NCBI GenBank assembly: GCA_028712695.1
Contig: JAQTQZ010000001.1
Span: 141,776-205,775, forward strand
Direction of reading: 5' to 3'
Source of the DNA: Methylovulum sp.
GTDB lineage: Bacteria > Pseudomonadota > Gammaproteobacteria > Methylococcales > Methylomonadaceae
Length of the DNA: 64,000 nucleotides
Positions 27,149 to 35,976 of the stretch are shown in pieces (within the stretch, counting starts at the first letter, position 1; each line of letters opens with the position of its first letter). The translations under genes and the position numbers were made by a program. Below the pieces are notes generated by a model. That model made no database searches, was not told the DNA's origin, and worked only from the letters and a program-made list of their open reading frames with translations.

Positions 27149-28774
27149 ATGTCTGCTGTAATAGCTGAACATGATGATCATCACGATGATCATGCGCATC
27201 ACGATCATGGCCCTGAAAAGGGCTTGTTAAGATGGATTATTACCACCAACCATAAAGATATTGGCACCTTGTATTTGCTGTTTGCGTTAGCAATGTTTTT
27301 TGTCGGCGGAGGCATGGCAATGATTATCCGTGCCGAATTGTTTGAGCCGGGCATGCAGTTTGTACAACCGCAGTTTTTTAACTCGATGACCACAATGCAC
27401 GCATTGGTTATGGTGTTTGGCGCGGTTATGCCTGCTTTTGTGGGATTAGCTAACTGGATGATCCCTATGATGATTGGTGCGCCAGATATGGCGTTACCAC
27501 GCATGAACAACATGAGTTTTTGGGTGTTAGTTGCCGGTGTGTTGCTGTTGGCAAGCACTTTATTTATGGAAGGCGGTGCGCCTGCTGGCGGATGGACGCT
27601 CTACCCACCATTGGTTTTACAAACAGGTAAAGCGTTGCCTTTTGCGATTTTTTCAGTGCATTTGCTGGGCATTTCGTCAATCATGGGGGCAATAAACATT
27701 ATTGCCACAATTTTCAATATGCGTGCTCCAGGCATGACTTTAATGAAAATGCCATTATTTGTTTGGACGTGGTTGATTACGGCGTTTTTGTTAATTGCCG
27801 TGATGCCAGTATTTGCTGGCGCAGTGACTATGTTGTTGACCGACAAATTCTTCGGTACTAGCTTTTTTGATGCGGCAGGTGGTGGAGATCCTGTTTTATA
27901 TCAACATATTTTCTGGTTTTTTGGACATCCAGAAGTTTACATCATGATTTTGCCAACCTTTGGTGTGGCTTCGACTATCATCCCTGTATTTGCCCGTAAA
28001 CCATTATTTGGATACAGCTCAATGGTTTATGCAACAGCGTCAATTGCGTTTTTGTCATTTATCGTTTGGGCTCATCATATGTTCACTGTGGGCATGCCAA
28101 TGGCGGGCGAGTTGTACTTTATGTATGCCACTATGCTGATTGCCATTCCTACCGGGGTTAAAGTGTTTAACTGGACGGCCACCATGTGGAAAGGCGCGAT
28201 GACTTTTGAAACGCCTATGTTGTTTTCAATTGCTTTTGTGGTCTTGTTCACTTTAGGCGGTTTTACTGGTCTGATGATGTCTATTGCGCCTTCAGATTTC
28301 CAGTACCATGACACCTATTTTATCGTTGCCCATTTTCACTACACTTTGGTTCCCGCCTCTGTATTCATCCTAATGGCGGCAGGTTATTATTGGTTGCCTA
28401 AATGGACGGGGCACATGTATAACGAAAAAATTGGCCAACTGCATTTTTGGTTGTCGGTGGTATCCGTTAACATCCTGTTTTTTCCCCAGCACTTTTTAGG
28501 TTTGGCGGGAATGCCGCGTCGGATTCCTGATTATGCGGTACAGTTTGCAGATTGGAATATGATCTCTAGTATTGGCGGCTTTATTTTTGGTGCTAGCCAG
28601 TTGCTATTCTTATATATAGTTATCGATACGGTTAGAGGTGGCACCGGTGAAAAAGTAAGTGATGAGGTATGGGAAGATGCCCATAAGCATGGCCTGGAAT
28701 GGACTTTACCATCACCGCCTCCTTATCATACATTTACCACACCACCAACAGTGATACCGACTGAGCATTTCTAA
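27149..28774 (+). CDS. coxA: Cytochrome c oxidase subunit I
   Basis: Catalytic subunit reducing O2 to water and pumping protons; holds low-spin haem, haem-Cu centre and CuB. 541 residues with 12 expected helices. Visible: low-spin ligand region [12 protein letters not shown]-channel [30 protein letters not shown] (CuB His cross-linked to Tyr; proton-channel Glu), the [11 protein letters not shown]is pair, the K-channel Thr/Lys segment, and [14 protein letters not shown] (haem ligands). The N-terminus is strikingly His/Asp-rich ([13 protein letters not shown]) and could bind metal. GAGG precedes the ATG. An A-type (HPEVYI) oxidase. Confidence 0.95.
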   Translation: MSAVIAEHDDHHDDHAHHDHGPEKGLLRWIITTNHKDIGTLYLLFALAMFFVGGGMAMIIRAELFEPGMQFVQPQFFNSMTTMHALVMVFGAVMPAFVGLANWMIPMMIGAPDMALPRMNNMSFWVLVAGVLLLASTLFMEGGAPAGGWTLYPPLVLQTGKALPFAIFSVHLLGISSIMGAINIIATIFNMRAPGMTLMKMPLFVWTWLITAFLLIAVMPVFAGAVTMLLTDKFFGTSFFDAAGGGDPVLYQHIFWFFGHPEVYIMILPTFGVASTIIPVFARKPLFGYSSMVYATASIAFLSFIVWAHHMFTVGMPMAGELYFMYATMLIAIPTGVKVFNWTATMWKGAMTFETPMLFSIAFVVLFTLGGFTGLMMSIAPSDFQYHDTYFIVAHFHYTLVPASVFILMAAGYYWLPKWTGHMYNEKIGQLHFWLSVVSVNILFFPQHFLGLAGMPRRIPDYAVQFADWNMISSIGGFIFGASQLLFLYIVIDTVRGGTGEKVSDEVWEDAHKHGLEWTLPSPPPYHTFTTPPTVIPTEHF

Positions 28775-28832
28775 AATTTAAGTGTGTTATTTAAGATGCG
28801 TTACTTATTTGTGTAACGCATCAGGTGGAATC

Positions 28833-28928
28833 ATGAATATAAAAACGAAGAATACTGTAACCGCTTTAGTATTGGCGGCAATTGCCATTAGCATTTATGT
28901 CGCCGCAGTTATGCAGGCCATTTCTTAA
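28833..28928 (+). CDS. Short single-helix protein between coxA and ctaG
   Basis: A 31-residue product, one transmembrane helix (VTALVLAAIAISIYVAAVM) with a basic N-terminus (NIKTKN). Its AGGTGG ribosome site (28823-28828) is good, and its stop overlaps the ctaG start (TAATG). Tiny helices at this position are known in many proteobacterial oxidase operons as cytochrome oxidase small assembly proteins; assignment here rests on position and topology. Confidence 0.65.
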   Translation: MNIKTKNTVTALVLAAIAISIYVAAVMQAIS

Positions 28929-29473
28929 TGAGTGCCGAGATTAAGCAGAAAAATGTCAAATTAATTCGCACCTTGCTGCTCGTGGTAGTTGGGATGTTTG
29001 GCTTTGGTTATGCATTAGTGCCTATTTACGATGTGTTATGTGACATAACGGGTCTTAATGGCAAAGTTGAGTCAACTGCGGTGAAAGAAGTGCTTTATCC
29101 TATCGATAAAAACAGGGAGGTTACCGTAGAATTCATTACTTCGTTAAATGAATCTGCACCCATGGTGTTTCGGGCGGAAACTAACAAGCTGAAAATTCAT
29201 CCTGGACAGTATTACACCGTGAATTTTTATGCGGAAAATAAAACCGATAAACCAATGGTTGCTCAGGCCATTCCAAGTATTTCTCCTGGATTAGCCGCTG
29301 AATATTTTAAAAAAACTGAGTGCTTTTGTTTTACGGAACAAACCTTTAAAGCACGCGAAGGCAAGGTTATGCCGGTGCGTTTTGTGGTTAATCCGGATTT
29401 ACCGACGCAATATAAAACAATTACGCTTGCTTATACATTTTTTGATAATACTGAAAAATCAGTGAACAAATAA
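28928..29473 (+). CDS. ctaG: Cytochrome c oxidase assembly protein CtaG/Cox11
   Basis: Delivers copper to CuB of subunit I. 181 residues: one N-terminal membrane helix (about 11-32) and a periplasmic immunoglobulin-like domain. The copper-binding CFCF motif is present in ECFCFTEQTF (about 137-146), as is the LNGKVE segment after the helix and VNPDLPTQYKTITLAYTFF at the end. Start overlaps the preceding small ORF by one base. Full length. Confidence 0.93.
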   Translation: MSAEIKQKNVKLIRTLLLVVVGMFGFGYALVPIYDVLCDITGLNGKVESTAVKEVLYPIDKNREVTVEFITSLNESAPMVFRAETNKLKIHPGQYYTVNFYAENKTDKPMVAQAIPSISPGLAAEYFKKTECFCFTEQTFKAREGKVMPVRFVVNPDLPTQYKTITLAYTFFDNTEKSVNK

Positions 29474-29485
29474 AGGGGAAAACTT

Positions 29486-30349
29486 ATGTCTTCAAGTGAC
29501 GCTTATTACATACCGCATAAAGCGACCTGGCCAGTCATGGCAACTGCTGGGCTAGTAACAACACTAGCTGGCTTTGCAAATCATCTGAATGGTTCAGCCT
29601 CAGGCGCGACCATGATGTACATTGGCCTAGCCATATTTATTGCGATGCTCGCCGGATGGTTTACATTGCAAGCTACGGAAAGCGAATCTGGCATGTATAG
29701 TAAACAAGTCGGCATTTCTTACCGCATGGGAATGATGTGGTTCATTTTTTCAGAAATCATGTTTTTTGCGGTGTTTTTCGGTACGCTTTGGTATACACGG
29801 AATTTATCGGTGCCTTGGTTAGGGGGCGAAGGCACGGGGGCTGCGACAAAAGAAATGCTATGGCCTGCGTTTGACGCGACATGGCCGACTAACGGGCCGG
29901 CGAATGTTGGTGGTGAATTCGAACCAATGAGTGCGTGGGGATTGCCGTTTCTTAATACCTTAATTCTTTTGACCAGTGGTGTGACTTGTACTTGGGCGCA
30001 TCATGGTTTACTGGCAAAAAATCGCGATCAGTTAATTAAAGGCTTAATTGCAACGGTGGGGCTGGGTTTCCTATTCGTGGCATTTCAGGCGATTGAGTAT
30101 CATGAAGCCTATACCGAAATGGGATTAACCTTGGGGTCTGGCATTTACGGTTCCACTTTCTTTATGTTGACCGGTTTTCATGGCTTCCATGTCTGCATAG
30201 GTGCCATTATTCTAAGTGTGGTGCTGTTCCGTAGCAGTAAGGGTCATTTTAAACCAGAAAATCATTTCGCTTTTGAGGCAGCCGCATGGTATTGGCATTT
30301 TGTCGACGTGGTGTGGTTAGGTCTGTTTATCTTTGTTTACTTGATGTAA
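29486..30349 (+). CDS. coxC: Cytochrome c oxidase subunit III
   Basis: A 287-residue, seven-helix subunit that stabilises the core and helps proton uptake. Recognisable: PHKATWPVM at the N-terminus, YRMGMMWFIFSEIMFFAVFF, the conserved loop GLPFLNTLILLTSGVT, ATVGLGFLFVAFQAIEY, FMLTGFHGFHV and the C-terminal FEAAAWYWHFVDVVWLGLF. AAGGGG precedes the ATG. Ends the structural block; a bidirectional terminator follows. Confidence 0.95.
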   Translation: MSSSDAYYIPHKATWPVMATAGLVTTLAGFANHLNGSASGATMMYIGLAIFIAMLAGWFTLQATESESGMYSKQVGISYRMGMMWFIFSEIMFFAVFFGTLWYTRNLSVPWLGGEGTGAATKEMLWPAFDATWPTNGPANVGGEFEPMSAWGLPFLNTLILLTSGVTCTWAHHGLLAKNRDQLIKGLIATVGLGFLFVAFQAIEYHEAYTEMGLTLGSGIYGSTFFMLTGFHGFHVCIGAIILSVVLFRSSKGHFKPENHFAFEAAAWYWHFVDVVWLGLFIFVYLM

Positions 30350-30370
30350 TAAACGGACAAGTGGCGGTTT

Positions 30371-30404
30371 AAAAAGCACTGCTGATTGGCAGTGCTTTTT
30401 TTTT
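30371..30404. terminator. Bidirectional terminator between coxC and the DUF2909 gene
   Basis: AAAAAGCACTGC and GCAGTGCTTTTT flank a 6-base loop with A and T runs on the two sides. It lies between convergent genes and can serve both. Confidence 0.9.
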
Positions 30405-30419
30405 GTTCATTGTTTTTGC

Positions 30420-30674
30420 CTAACGGTTGTTTGCAGGTAGTGCAGGTGATTGATGTAGGCGGCTGCCTATGCCATGTGGTTTAAGAATGCCGCTCGCTAG
30501 GGCGATAAAAAAGAAAATAAATAATATGACGGATAAAGTAATTCGTACGGTTAGAGCTTTGAGTGTTTTAGCCGAATGTGCTTGGTCTTTATATTTGACC
30601 AAATTGTATAAGGCGAAGCCGAGGCTGGAAATTATCAGTAAAAAAACAATAATGGCGATGCTTTTGATGATCAT
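30420..30674 (-). CDS. DUF2909 twin-transmembrane protein
   Basis: An 84-residue protein with two hydrophobic helices (about 5-25 and 43-63) joined by a short YKDQAHSAKTLKALTVRI stretch, the layout of DUF2909 twin-TM proteins that recur next to cox and SURF1 genes. Opposite in strand to the oxidase genes. Function unknown; involvement in oxidase assembly is inferred only from location. Confidence 0.7.
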   Translation of the reverse strand: MIIKSIAIIVFLLIISSLGFALYNLVKYKDQAHSAKTLKALTVRITLSVILFIFFFIALASGILKPHGIGSRLHQSPALPANNR

Positions 30675-30773
30675 AGTGAGTAAAATCGAAAGAGTTTTTT
30701 GTATTTTCGGCTATTCGCAATCGATTGCCAATAGATTAATAAGAAAAGAATGTTTAGGTGGTGATACATTTTG

Positions 30774-31484
30774 ATGAAATTAAAAATTATTCCTATAGTG
30801 GTTTATGCGTTTTTTATGATGCTATTGATTGCTTTAGGGATCTGGCAATTGGGACGGGCTGACGAAAAGCGCCATTACCTTGAAAAGCAGGCACAGGCTT
30901 CAGTTGCAGAAACGGTAAGGCTCAATGGTCTCATAAAAGAAGATATATCGACACTGCGCTATAAAGATACGCAAGCGACAGGCCATTATGATGGATTACA
31001 TCAGTTTTTAATTGATAATCAGATTAGCAGCGGGAAAGTGGGGTATTTTGTAATGACCCCTTTTTTATTAAAAGGAAAAGCCAGTGCGGTTCTGGTTAAT
31101 AGGGTGTGGATCCCCTTGATTGGCGACAGAACCAAGTTGCCAATGGTTGCGGTGAGCGATGGGGAAATGACGTTGAGTGGCCGGATTAATACTTTTCCGA
31201 GTGTCGGTGTAAAATTAGCAGGCGCGGAGACACCTACAGAAAGCTGGCCATCGGTTGTGCAGGTGGTTAATGCTCAGGTTTTGGCTAAAAAAGTGGGTTA
31301 TCCATTATTGCCCTTTCAAATAGAGCTGGACAAAAGCTTGCCTAGTGGTTTTAAACGGGACTGGCAGACAGTTTCCATCATGCTGCCGGAACAACATGTA
31401 GCTTATGCAATTCAGTGGTTTGCATTGGCATTCACACTAACGATACTGTTCATTTGGTACAGTTTAAAAAAACACAATGATTAA
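30774..31484 (+). CDS. SURF1-family cytochrome oxidase assembly protein
   Basis: 236 residues. SURF1 assists haem a insertion into subunit I. Typical architecture: N-terminal helix (about 8-22), periplasmic domain, C-terminal helix (about 210-230). Motifs: LGIWQLGRADEK after the first helix, the ATGHYD strand, VLVNRVWIPL, and AYAIQWFALAFTL at the second helix. ATG 30774 has AGGTGG upstream; a TTG one codon earlier is possible. Overlaps the next gene by 8 bases. Confidence 0.9.
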   Translation: MKLKIIPIVVYAFFMMLLIALGIWQLGRADEKRHYLEKQAQASVAETVRLNGLIKEDISTLRYKDTQATGHYDGLHQFLIDNQISSGKVGYFVMTPFLLKGKASAVLVNRVWIPLIGDRTKLPMVAVSDGEMTLSGRINTFPSVGVKLAGAETPTESWPSVVQVVNAQVLAKKVGYPLLPFQIELDKSLPSGFKRDWQTVSIMLPEQHVAYAIQWFALAFTLTILFIWYSLKKHND

Positions 31485-32214
31485 TCAGCAGAAAAAAAAT
31501 AGAGCGTTAATTTTAGTTATTTTTGGGATGTCGATCATCCCTTTTTTAATAGCTTTGGCATTAAAAGATAATTCCTGGGTATTAAAAAACAGTACAAATA
31601 AAGGCCAATTGATAACGCCAGTTGTAGCAACAGAGCGCAGCGATTTTACGGGATTTGATACTTTTTCAACAAAAAATATGGATGAGCTTCCAGGACATTG
31701 GTTGCTAGTTAATGTCATTCCAAAGTCCTCATGTAATAAGGCTTGTCTTGAGGCGTTACTTAAAACGAAACAGTTGCGGTTAATGTTGAATAAAGAGCTG
31801 CCCCGCACTCGTCGGGTTGCTATTGTTTTTAATGATGTTTCAACTGATGTGGCAAGCCAATGGTGGCTAAAGGACACGTTGTTATGGCGGTTGCGCAAAA
31901 CAGATACCAAAGAAGATGAATCCTTGTATTCGCGATTGTTAGGAGCAGAAAATAAAATTGACGATGCGTTGGCGGCAAAAATGATTGGTCAGGAAAATCC
32001 TGAATTTGCGTTACATTCCGATCTTATCAGGGTTAAGCCCAGTGCGGGACTGGTTAAAAAACTGGCCGGAATCAGGAAAGGCGATGTTTCTGAAGGTATG
32101 CTTTTTTTAATGGATCCAATGGGTAATTTGATGATGCAATATGAACCGGGGTTTGATCCGTACAACGTAAAAAGTGACCTTATGCACCTGTTAAGAATTT
32201 CACAAATTGGATAA
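31477..32214 (+). CDS. SCO-like thioredoxin-fold protein of the oxidase cluster
   Basis: 245 residues with one N-terminal membrane helix (about 9-27). A periplasmic domain has CNKAC, the CxxxC of SCO copper chaperones, in the segment NVIPKSSCNKACLEALLKT, and a C-terminal FLMDPMGNLMMQYEPGFDP like the end of a thioredoxin fold. Proteins of this kind usually sit between SURF1 and ctaA in gammaproteobacteria. Whether it carries copper or reduces CuA cysteines is not known. Overlaps SURF1 and the candidate TTG start of the next gene. Confidence 0.75.
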   Translation: MINQQKKNRALILVIFGMSIIPFLIALALKDNSWVLKNSTNKGQLITPVVATERSDFTGFDTFSTKNMDELPGHWLLVNVIPKSSCNKACLEALLKTKQLRLMLNKELPRTRRVAIVFNDVSTDVASQWWLKDTLLWRLRKTDTKEDESLYSRLLGAENKIDDALAAKMIGQENPEFALHSDLIRVKPSAGLVKKLAGIRKGDVSEGMLFLMDPMGNLMMQYEPGFDPYNVKSDLMHLLRISQIG

Positions 32215-32224
32215 TAAAAAGAAA

Positions 32225-34198
32225 ATGTTTAGAAAAATAACTCTGTTTAGCGTTGTTTTGGCTTTAGTAATTAGTGTATTAGGTTGCTATATTGGCTTAT
32301 CCGACGCCCTGCTGGGTTGCCCTGACTGGGCGGACTGTTATGGAAAAATAATCATAAGCGACAAGCATTCCGAAAAATTATCGCCAATGCTTGAACAGGC
32401 CTATGTGCTTTTTGATGCAAATAAAAGCGTGCTTTATCGTTATCTTGTTGCTGGCTTGGGGGGGGCAATACTATTGTTGGGGGCGCTTAGCTGGCGTGAG
32501 AGAAGCTATCGTCGGATAGCAATGGCAACAACATTGGAACTGATGTTTTTAGTGGTTTTGCAGGCTACGCTAACTATATGGATGCCAAACATGCAAACGT
32601 TTCCAGCACTTGCCATGATTAATATAGTGCTGGGAATGATGGTTTTTTGGTTGTTATTTTGGCTTTATTTGCGAAGCAACCCCGCTGTTTCAATAATAGT
32701 AGCCACTCCAGTCCCCTTAGGACTTTCTCGCTTGGCGATGTTGGTCTTATTGCTACAAATCCTGCTGGGTGGCTGGGAGAGCAGCAACCATGCGGCGTTG
32801 GCTTGCTCGGGTCTTCCTTTATGTAATGGTCAATGGTGGCCTGATGCCGACTATCTGGCAGCGCTGGATGTGTCGGCTATAGTGCGTGATGTATTAATGG
32901 GTTATAGCGCTGATATTTCGTTCAATGCGCAGGTTGCGATAAATTGGTTGCATAGAGTGGGGGCATTGTTTTGCTTTATTGTATTGACGCTGTTGACGTT
33001 AAACACAATGGCTGTAAAAGCGCAAAGACTGGTAAGGAGGGCAGGGGTATGGTTGGGCATATTGCTGTTTGTACAGGTTGGTTTAGGCATTATCAGTTAT
33101 GTATTGGCTATGCCCCTAGGGGTCTCGATGGCGCATCACGCGGTTGCCGCCCTGTTGATGTTGCCGTTGATCGCCATCAATTTTTATAGCAGATATGGCT
33201 TTGCAGAGGTTGTTGGAGTACCTGTAGCCACTGTTCCGCCTGCCCGGGAGTTTGTTCCGTATGTTGAGTCGGCACCGGAGTCATTGCTCTTACGCCTTAA
33301 GTCGCAGTTAAAGCGTACCCGGTCAGGTTTATCTGGTGCATTGGCAACTCTAGCTATAGGCCAGAAAGAAATTAACAATGATCTCCTTGAAGACTTGGAA
33401 GCTCATTTATTGATGGCGGACATAGGCATCAATGTCACTACGGAAATTATTAATAATTTGACCACAAGTCTTGAACGGGATCAGCTGAAAGATGGTGCTG
33501 CTTTATCTGCGGCGCTAAAACAAGTATTGCTGGACATACTCAAGCCGTGTGACCAGCCTTTGCTAATCCCTAAACAAGATAGTCCTTTTGTGATTCTGGT
33601 CGTTGGTGTTAATGGCGCAGGAAAAACCACTACGATAGGCAAATTGGCCAAGCGCCTACAAGCACAGGGACATAGTGTCATGTTAGCAGCCGGTGATACA
33701 TTTAGGGCGGCAGCGGTTGAGCAATTACAAACTTGGGGGGAGCGTAATAACATTCATGTCGTTGCACAGCATACCGGTGCCGATTCGGCATCAGTCATTT
33801 ATGATGCGGTGCAATCAGCCCAAGCTAAAGGTATTGACGTGTTAATTGCAGATACGGCTGGGCGCTTACATACCAAATCAAATCTGATGGATGAGTTGAA
33901 AAAAGTAAAACGGATTATGGGCAAGCTCGATGAAACTGCCCCGCATGAAGTATTGCTCGTATTGGATGCAGGGACTGGGCAAAATGCGTTATCTCAGGCA
34001 AAACTATTCAATGAAACCGTTGAGCTAACAGGGCTGGTTTTAACTAAGCTTGATGGCACGGCAAAAGGAGGCGTTATTTTTGCGTTGGCAAAACAGTCAC
34101 AAATTCCAATTCGTTATATAGGCATAGGCGAAGGTATTGATGATTTGCAGGACTTTGATGCCGAAACATTTGTAGATGCTTTATTTGCTAAGGACTGA
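32225..34198 (+). CDS. Haem A synthase-like (CtaA/COX15) domain fused to FtsY
   Basis: One 657-codon frame (663 if TTG 32207 is used) joins two normally separate proteins. Residues 1 to about 325 are CtaA/COX15-like: LGCPDWADCYG, eight predicted helices, CSGLPLCNGQWW, and C-half haem ligands WLHRVG (His243) and MAHHAV (His304). Residues of about 350-657 are the FtsY NG domain of the signal recognition particle receptor: GVNGAGKTTT (461-470), DTFRAAAVEQL, DTAGR (543-547), TKLDGTAKGG. The N-half ligands expected in CtaA are replaced (VLYRY, MINIVLG). FtsY normally uses an acidic A domain for membrane contact; none is seen, and CtaA helices replace it. ftsE and ftsX follow in canonical order. 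An internal start cannot be excluded. Confidence 0.88.
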   Translation: MFRKITLFSVVLALVISVLGCYIGLSDALLGCPDWADCYGKIIISDKHSEKLSPMLEQAYVLFDANKSVLYRYLVAGLGGAILLLGALSWRERSYRRIAMATTLELMFLVVLQATLTIWMPNMQTFPALAMINIVLGMMVFWLLFWLYLRSNPAVSIIVATPVPLGLSRLAMLVLLLQILLGGWESSNHAALACSGLPLCNGQWWPDADYLAALDVSAIVRDVLMGYSADISFNAQVAINWLHRVGALFCFIVLTLLTLNTMAVKAQRLVRRAGVWLGILLFVQVGLGIISYVLAMPLGVSMAHHAVAALLMLPLIAINFYSRYGFAEVVGVPVATVPPAREFVPYVESAPESLLLRLKSQLKRTRSGLSGALATLAIGQKEINNDLLEDLEAHLLMADIGINVTTEIINNLTTSLERDQLKDGAALSAALKQVLLDILKPCDQPLLIPKQDSPFVILVVGVNGAGKTTTIGKLAKRLQAQGHSVMLAAGDTFRAAAVEQLQTWGERNNIHVVAQHTGADSASVIYDAVQSAQAKGIDVLIADTAGRLHTKSNLMDELKKVKRIMGKLDETAPHEVLLVLDAGTGQNALSQAKLFNETVELTGLVLTKLDGTAKGGVIFALAKQSQIPIRYIGIGEGIDDLQDFDAETFVDALFAKD

Positions 34199-34206
34199 AG
34201 AAGGGT

Positions 34207-34863
34207 ATGCTAAAGTTCGATAATGTCAGCAAACGCTATCCTGAAACAGGGGAGGTGCTTCGGGATATAAGTTTTCATCTACGGCATGGTGAAATGGCTT
34301 TTCTCACCGGACATTCTGGGGCAGGGAAAAGCACATTATTGAAACTGATTGCCGTCATGGAGCGTTGTACGCGCGGACAAATTTTTCTTGATGGAGAGAA
34401 TCTTAGTGCGGCGAAGGAAAGCCAAATTCCTTTTTTACGAAGGAAAATGGGGTTTATTTATCAGGATTATAAGTTGCTTCAGGATAGGACAGTGTTTGAC
34501 AATGTGGCATTACCATTGGTGATAGCGGGCATAGGGCATCAGGAAATTGTGCGTAAGGTCAGGGCCGTGCTGGATAAAGTAGGTTTATCAGGTAAAGAAA
34601 GGAAGTTTCCGATTGCCTTGTCGGGTGGTGAACAGCAGCGCGTAGGTATTGCCCGCGCTGTTGTCAACAAGCCGCCGATTATTATTGCCGACGAGCCGAC
34701 TGGTAATCTTGATCCCGAACTAGCTACTGAAATTATGCGATTGTTTGTTAGTTTTCAACAAGTGGGGGTCACTGTGCTGATAGCGTCCCATGACATTTCC
34801 TTGATTACAAAGATGAACCATCGCGTTTTAAAATTGGCTAATGGTCAATTGGTCCCGGTTTAA
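34207..34863 (+). CDS. ftsE: Cell division ATP-binding protein FtsE
   Basis: ABC ATPase that with FtsX controls septal peptidoglycan hydrolases. 218 residues. Walker A GHSGAGKSTLLK (about 36-47), Q-loop YQDYKLL, signature LSGGEQQRVGIARA (about 138-151), Walker B IIADEPTGNLD and switch His in SHD. Nine bases after the ftsY-fusion stop, with GAAGAAGGG before the ATG. Full length. Confidence 0.96.
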   Translation: MLKFDNVSKRYPETGEVLRDISFHLRHGEMAFLTGHSGAGKSTLLKLIAVMERCTRGQIFLDGENLSAAKESQIPFLRRKMGFIYQDYKLLQDRTVFDNVALPLVIAGIGHQEIVRKVRAVLDKVGLSGKERKFPIALSGGEQQRVGIARAVVNKPPIIIADEPTGNLDPELATEIMRLFVSFQQVGVTVLIASHDISLITKMNHRVLKLANGQLVPV

Positions 34864-34867
34864 AACA

Positions 34868-35893
34868 ATGAAAGGTTTTAAAAAACGTAAGCAAACTCAG
34901 GAAGTCAGGTATGTGAAAACACCCACTTCCCAAGTGACAAGGCAAACCAGACGTGTAGGCGGCGATTTAGTCGATAAATTACGAGCCTCTTTCGATGGTC
35001 AAGGACAGGCGCTGTTTTCTAGTCTTGGTCGGCTTGTCGACTCGCCGTTTAATTCGATAATGACGATTATTGTGCTAGCAATAACTATTTCTCTTGCCAG
35101 CGGATTTTATCTGCTAATCAATAATCTTCATCAGCTTACCGCGAATATACAGACGAGCGCCCAGATGTCGCTATTTCTCAAAGATGAAGTTACCGATGCG
35201 CATGCCGATAAATTGGCTAATAGCATCAGGCAAAATCCAGCTATACAACGGGTTAATGTGATTAGTAAGGATCAGGCATTGGCCGAATTTAAAACGTATA
35301 GTGGTTTTGGCTCGGCTATTACTGCACTGAAAACCAATCCATTACCTGTCGTTGTTCAGGTACTACCCAAGAATACACTGGAAGATAAAAAAGAACTGGA
35401 AAATTTGCGGCAAGAGTTTCAGCGCTTTGTCGAAGTCGATATTGCAGTGATGGACATGCAATGGATCGAACGGTTGCAATCTATTATGGCTGTAGCAGAG
35501 CGCGGAGCCAGTTTGCTGAATATCATGCTAGGTTTTGCGGTGCTGTTTATTGCCGGTAATACCATACGCCAAGAACTTCACAATCGCCATGAAGAAGTGA
35601 TTATTGCTAAATTAGTTGGTGCGACCAATGCTTTTATTCAAAAGCCTTTTTTGTATACAGGTCTGTGGATGGGGCTGTTTGCGGGTCTGTTGGCATGGTT
35701 TATTGTCAGTATCATGATGTTGCTGCTAAGGCAACCCGTCGAAACGTTGTCCGGATTATATGGTGGTAACTTCCATTTATTATTTTTCAGTGTTACAGAT
35801 TTTTTTAAGCTCGTAAGTATTTCCTCTGCATTAGGCGGTTTAGGCTCTTGGGCGGTGCTTAGCTATCAACTTCAGCGCACACAACCCGAATAA
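34868..35893 (+). CDS. ftsX: Cell division protein FtsX
   Basis: Membrane partner of FtsE, transmitting ATP-driven motion to periplasmic hydrolase activators. 341 residues: basic cytoplasmic N-terminus, first helix about 55-80, periplasmic domain with SLFLKDEVTDA and VVVQVLP, then three helices (about 205-225, 248-278, 300-325) and INRE-like RQELHNRHEEVIIAKLVGATN. An in-frame ATG at 34841 overlaps ftsE; I chose 34868 because it falls just after the ftsE stop. Followed by CIRCE and rpoH. Confidence 0.93.
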   Translation: MKGFKKRKQTQEVRYVKTPTSQVTRQTRRVGGDLVDKLRASFDGQGQALFSSLGRLVDSPFNSIMTIIVLAITISLASGFYLLINNLHQLTANIQTSAQMSLFLKDEVTDAHADKLANSIRQNPAIQRVNVISKDQALAEFKTYSGFGSAITALKTNPLPVVVQVLPKNTLEDKKELENLRQEFQRFVEVDIAVMDMQWIERLQSIMAVAERGASLLNIMLGFAVLFIAGNTIRQELHNRHEEVIIAKLVGATNAFIQKPFLYTGLWMGLFAGLLAWFIVSIMMLLLRQPVETLSGLYGGNFHLLFFSVTDFFKLVSISSALGGLGSWAVLSYQLQRTQPE

Positions 35894-35916
35894 GGGGGGG
35901 ATAAAATGCAAAATTA

Positions 35917-35943
35917 TTAGCACTCTTTGCCTTGGAGTGCTAA
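35917..35943 (+). promoter_or_regulatory. CIRCE operator (HrcA binding site) before rpoH
   Basis: Perfect match to the CIRCE consensus: TTAGCACTC, nine bases, GAGTGCTAA, ending 33 bases before the rpoH ATG. CIRCE is bound by the heat-shock repressor HrcA, usually upstream of groESL or hrcA-grpE-dnaK. Here it lies between ftsX and rpoH. It could also form an mRNA hairpin, but no T run follows, so it is not a good terminator. Confidence 0.93.
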
Positions 35944-35976
35944 TATTTATGAAAATTTTACTATAAGAGGAATGCC

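Noticed and set aside
35894..35976. CIRCE palindrome as a simple terminator for ftsX
   Set aside because: The stem exactly matches the CIRCE consensus with a nine-base spacer and lacks a following T run; an operator is the better reading.
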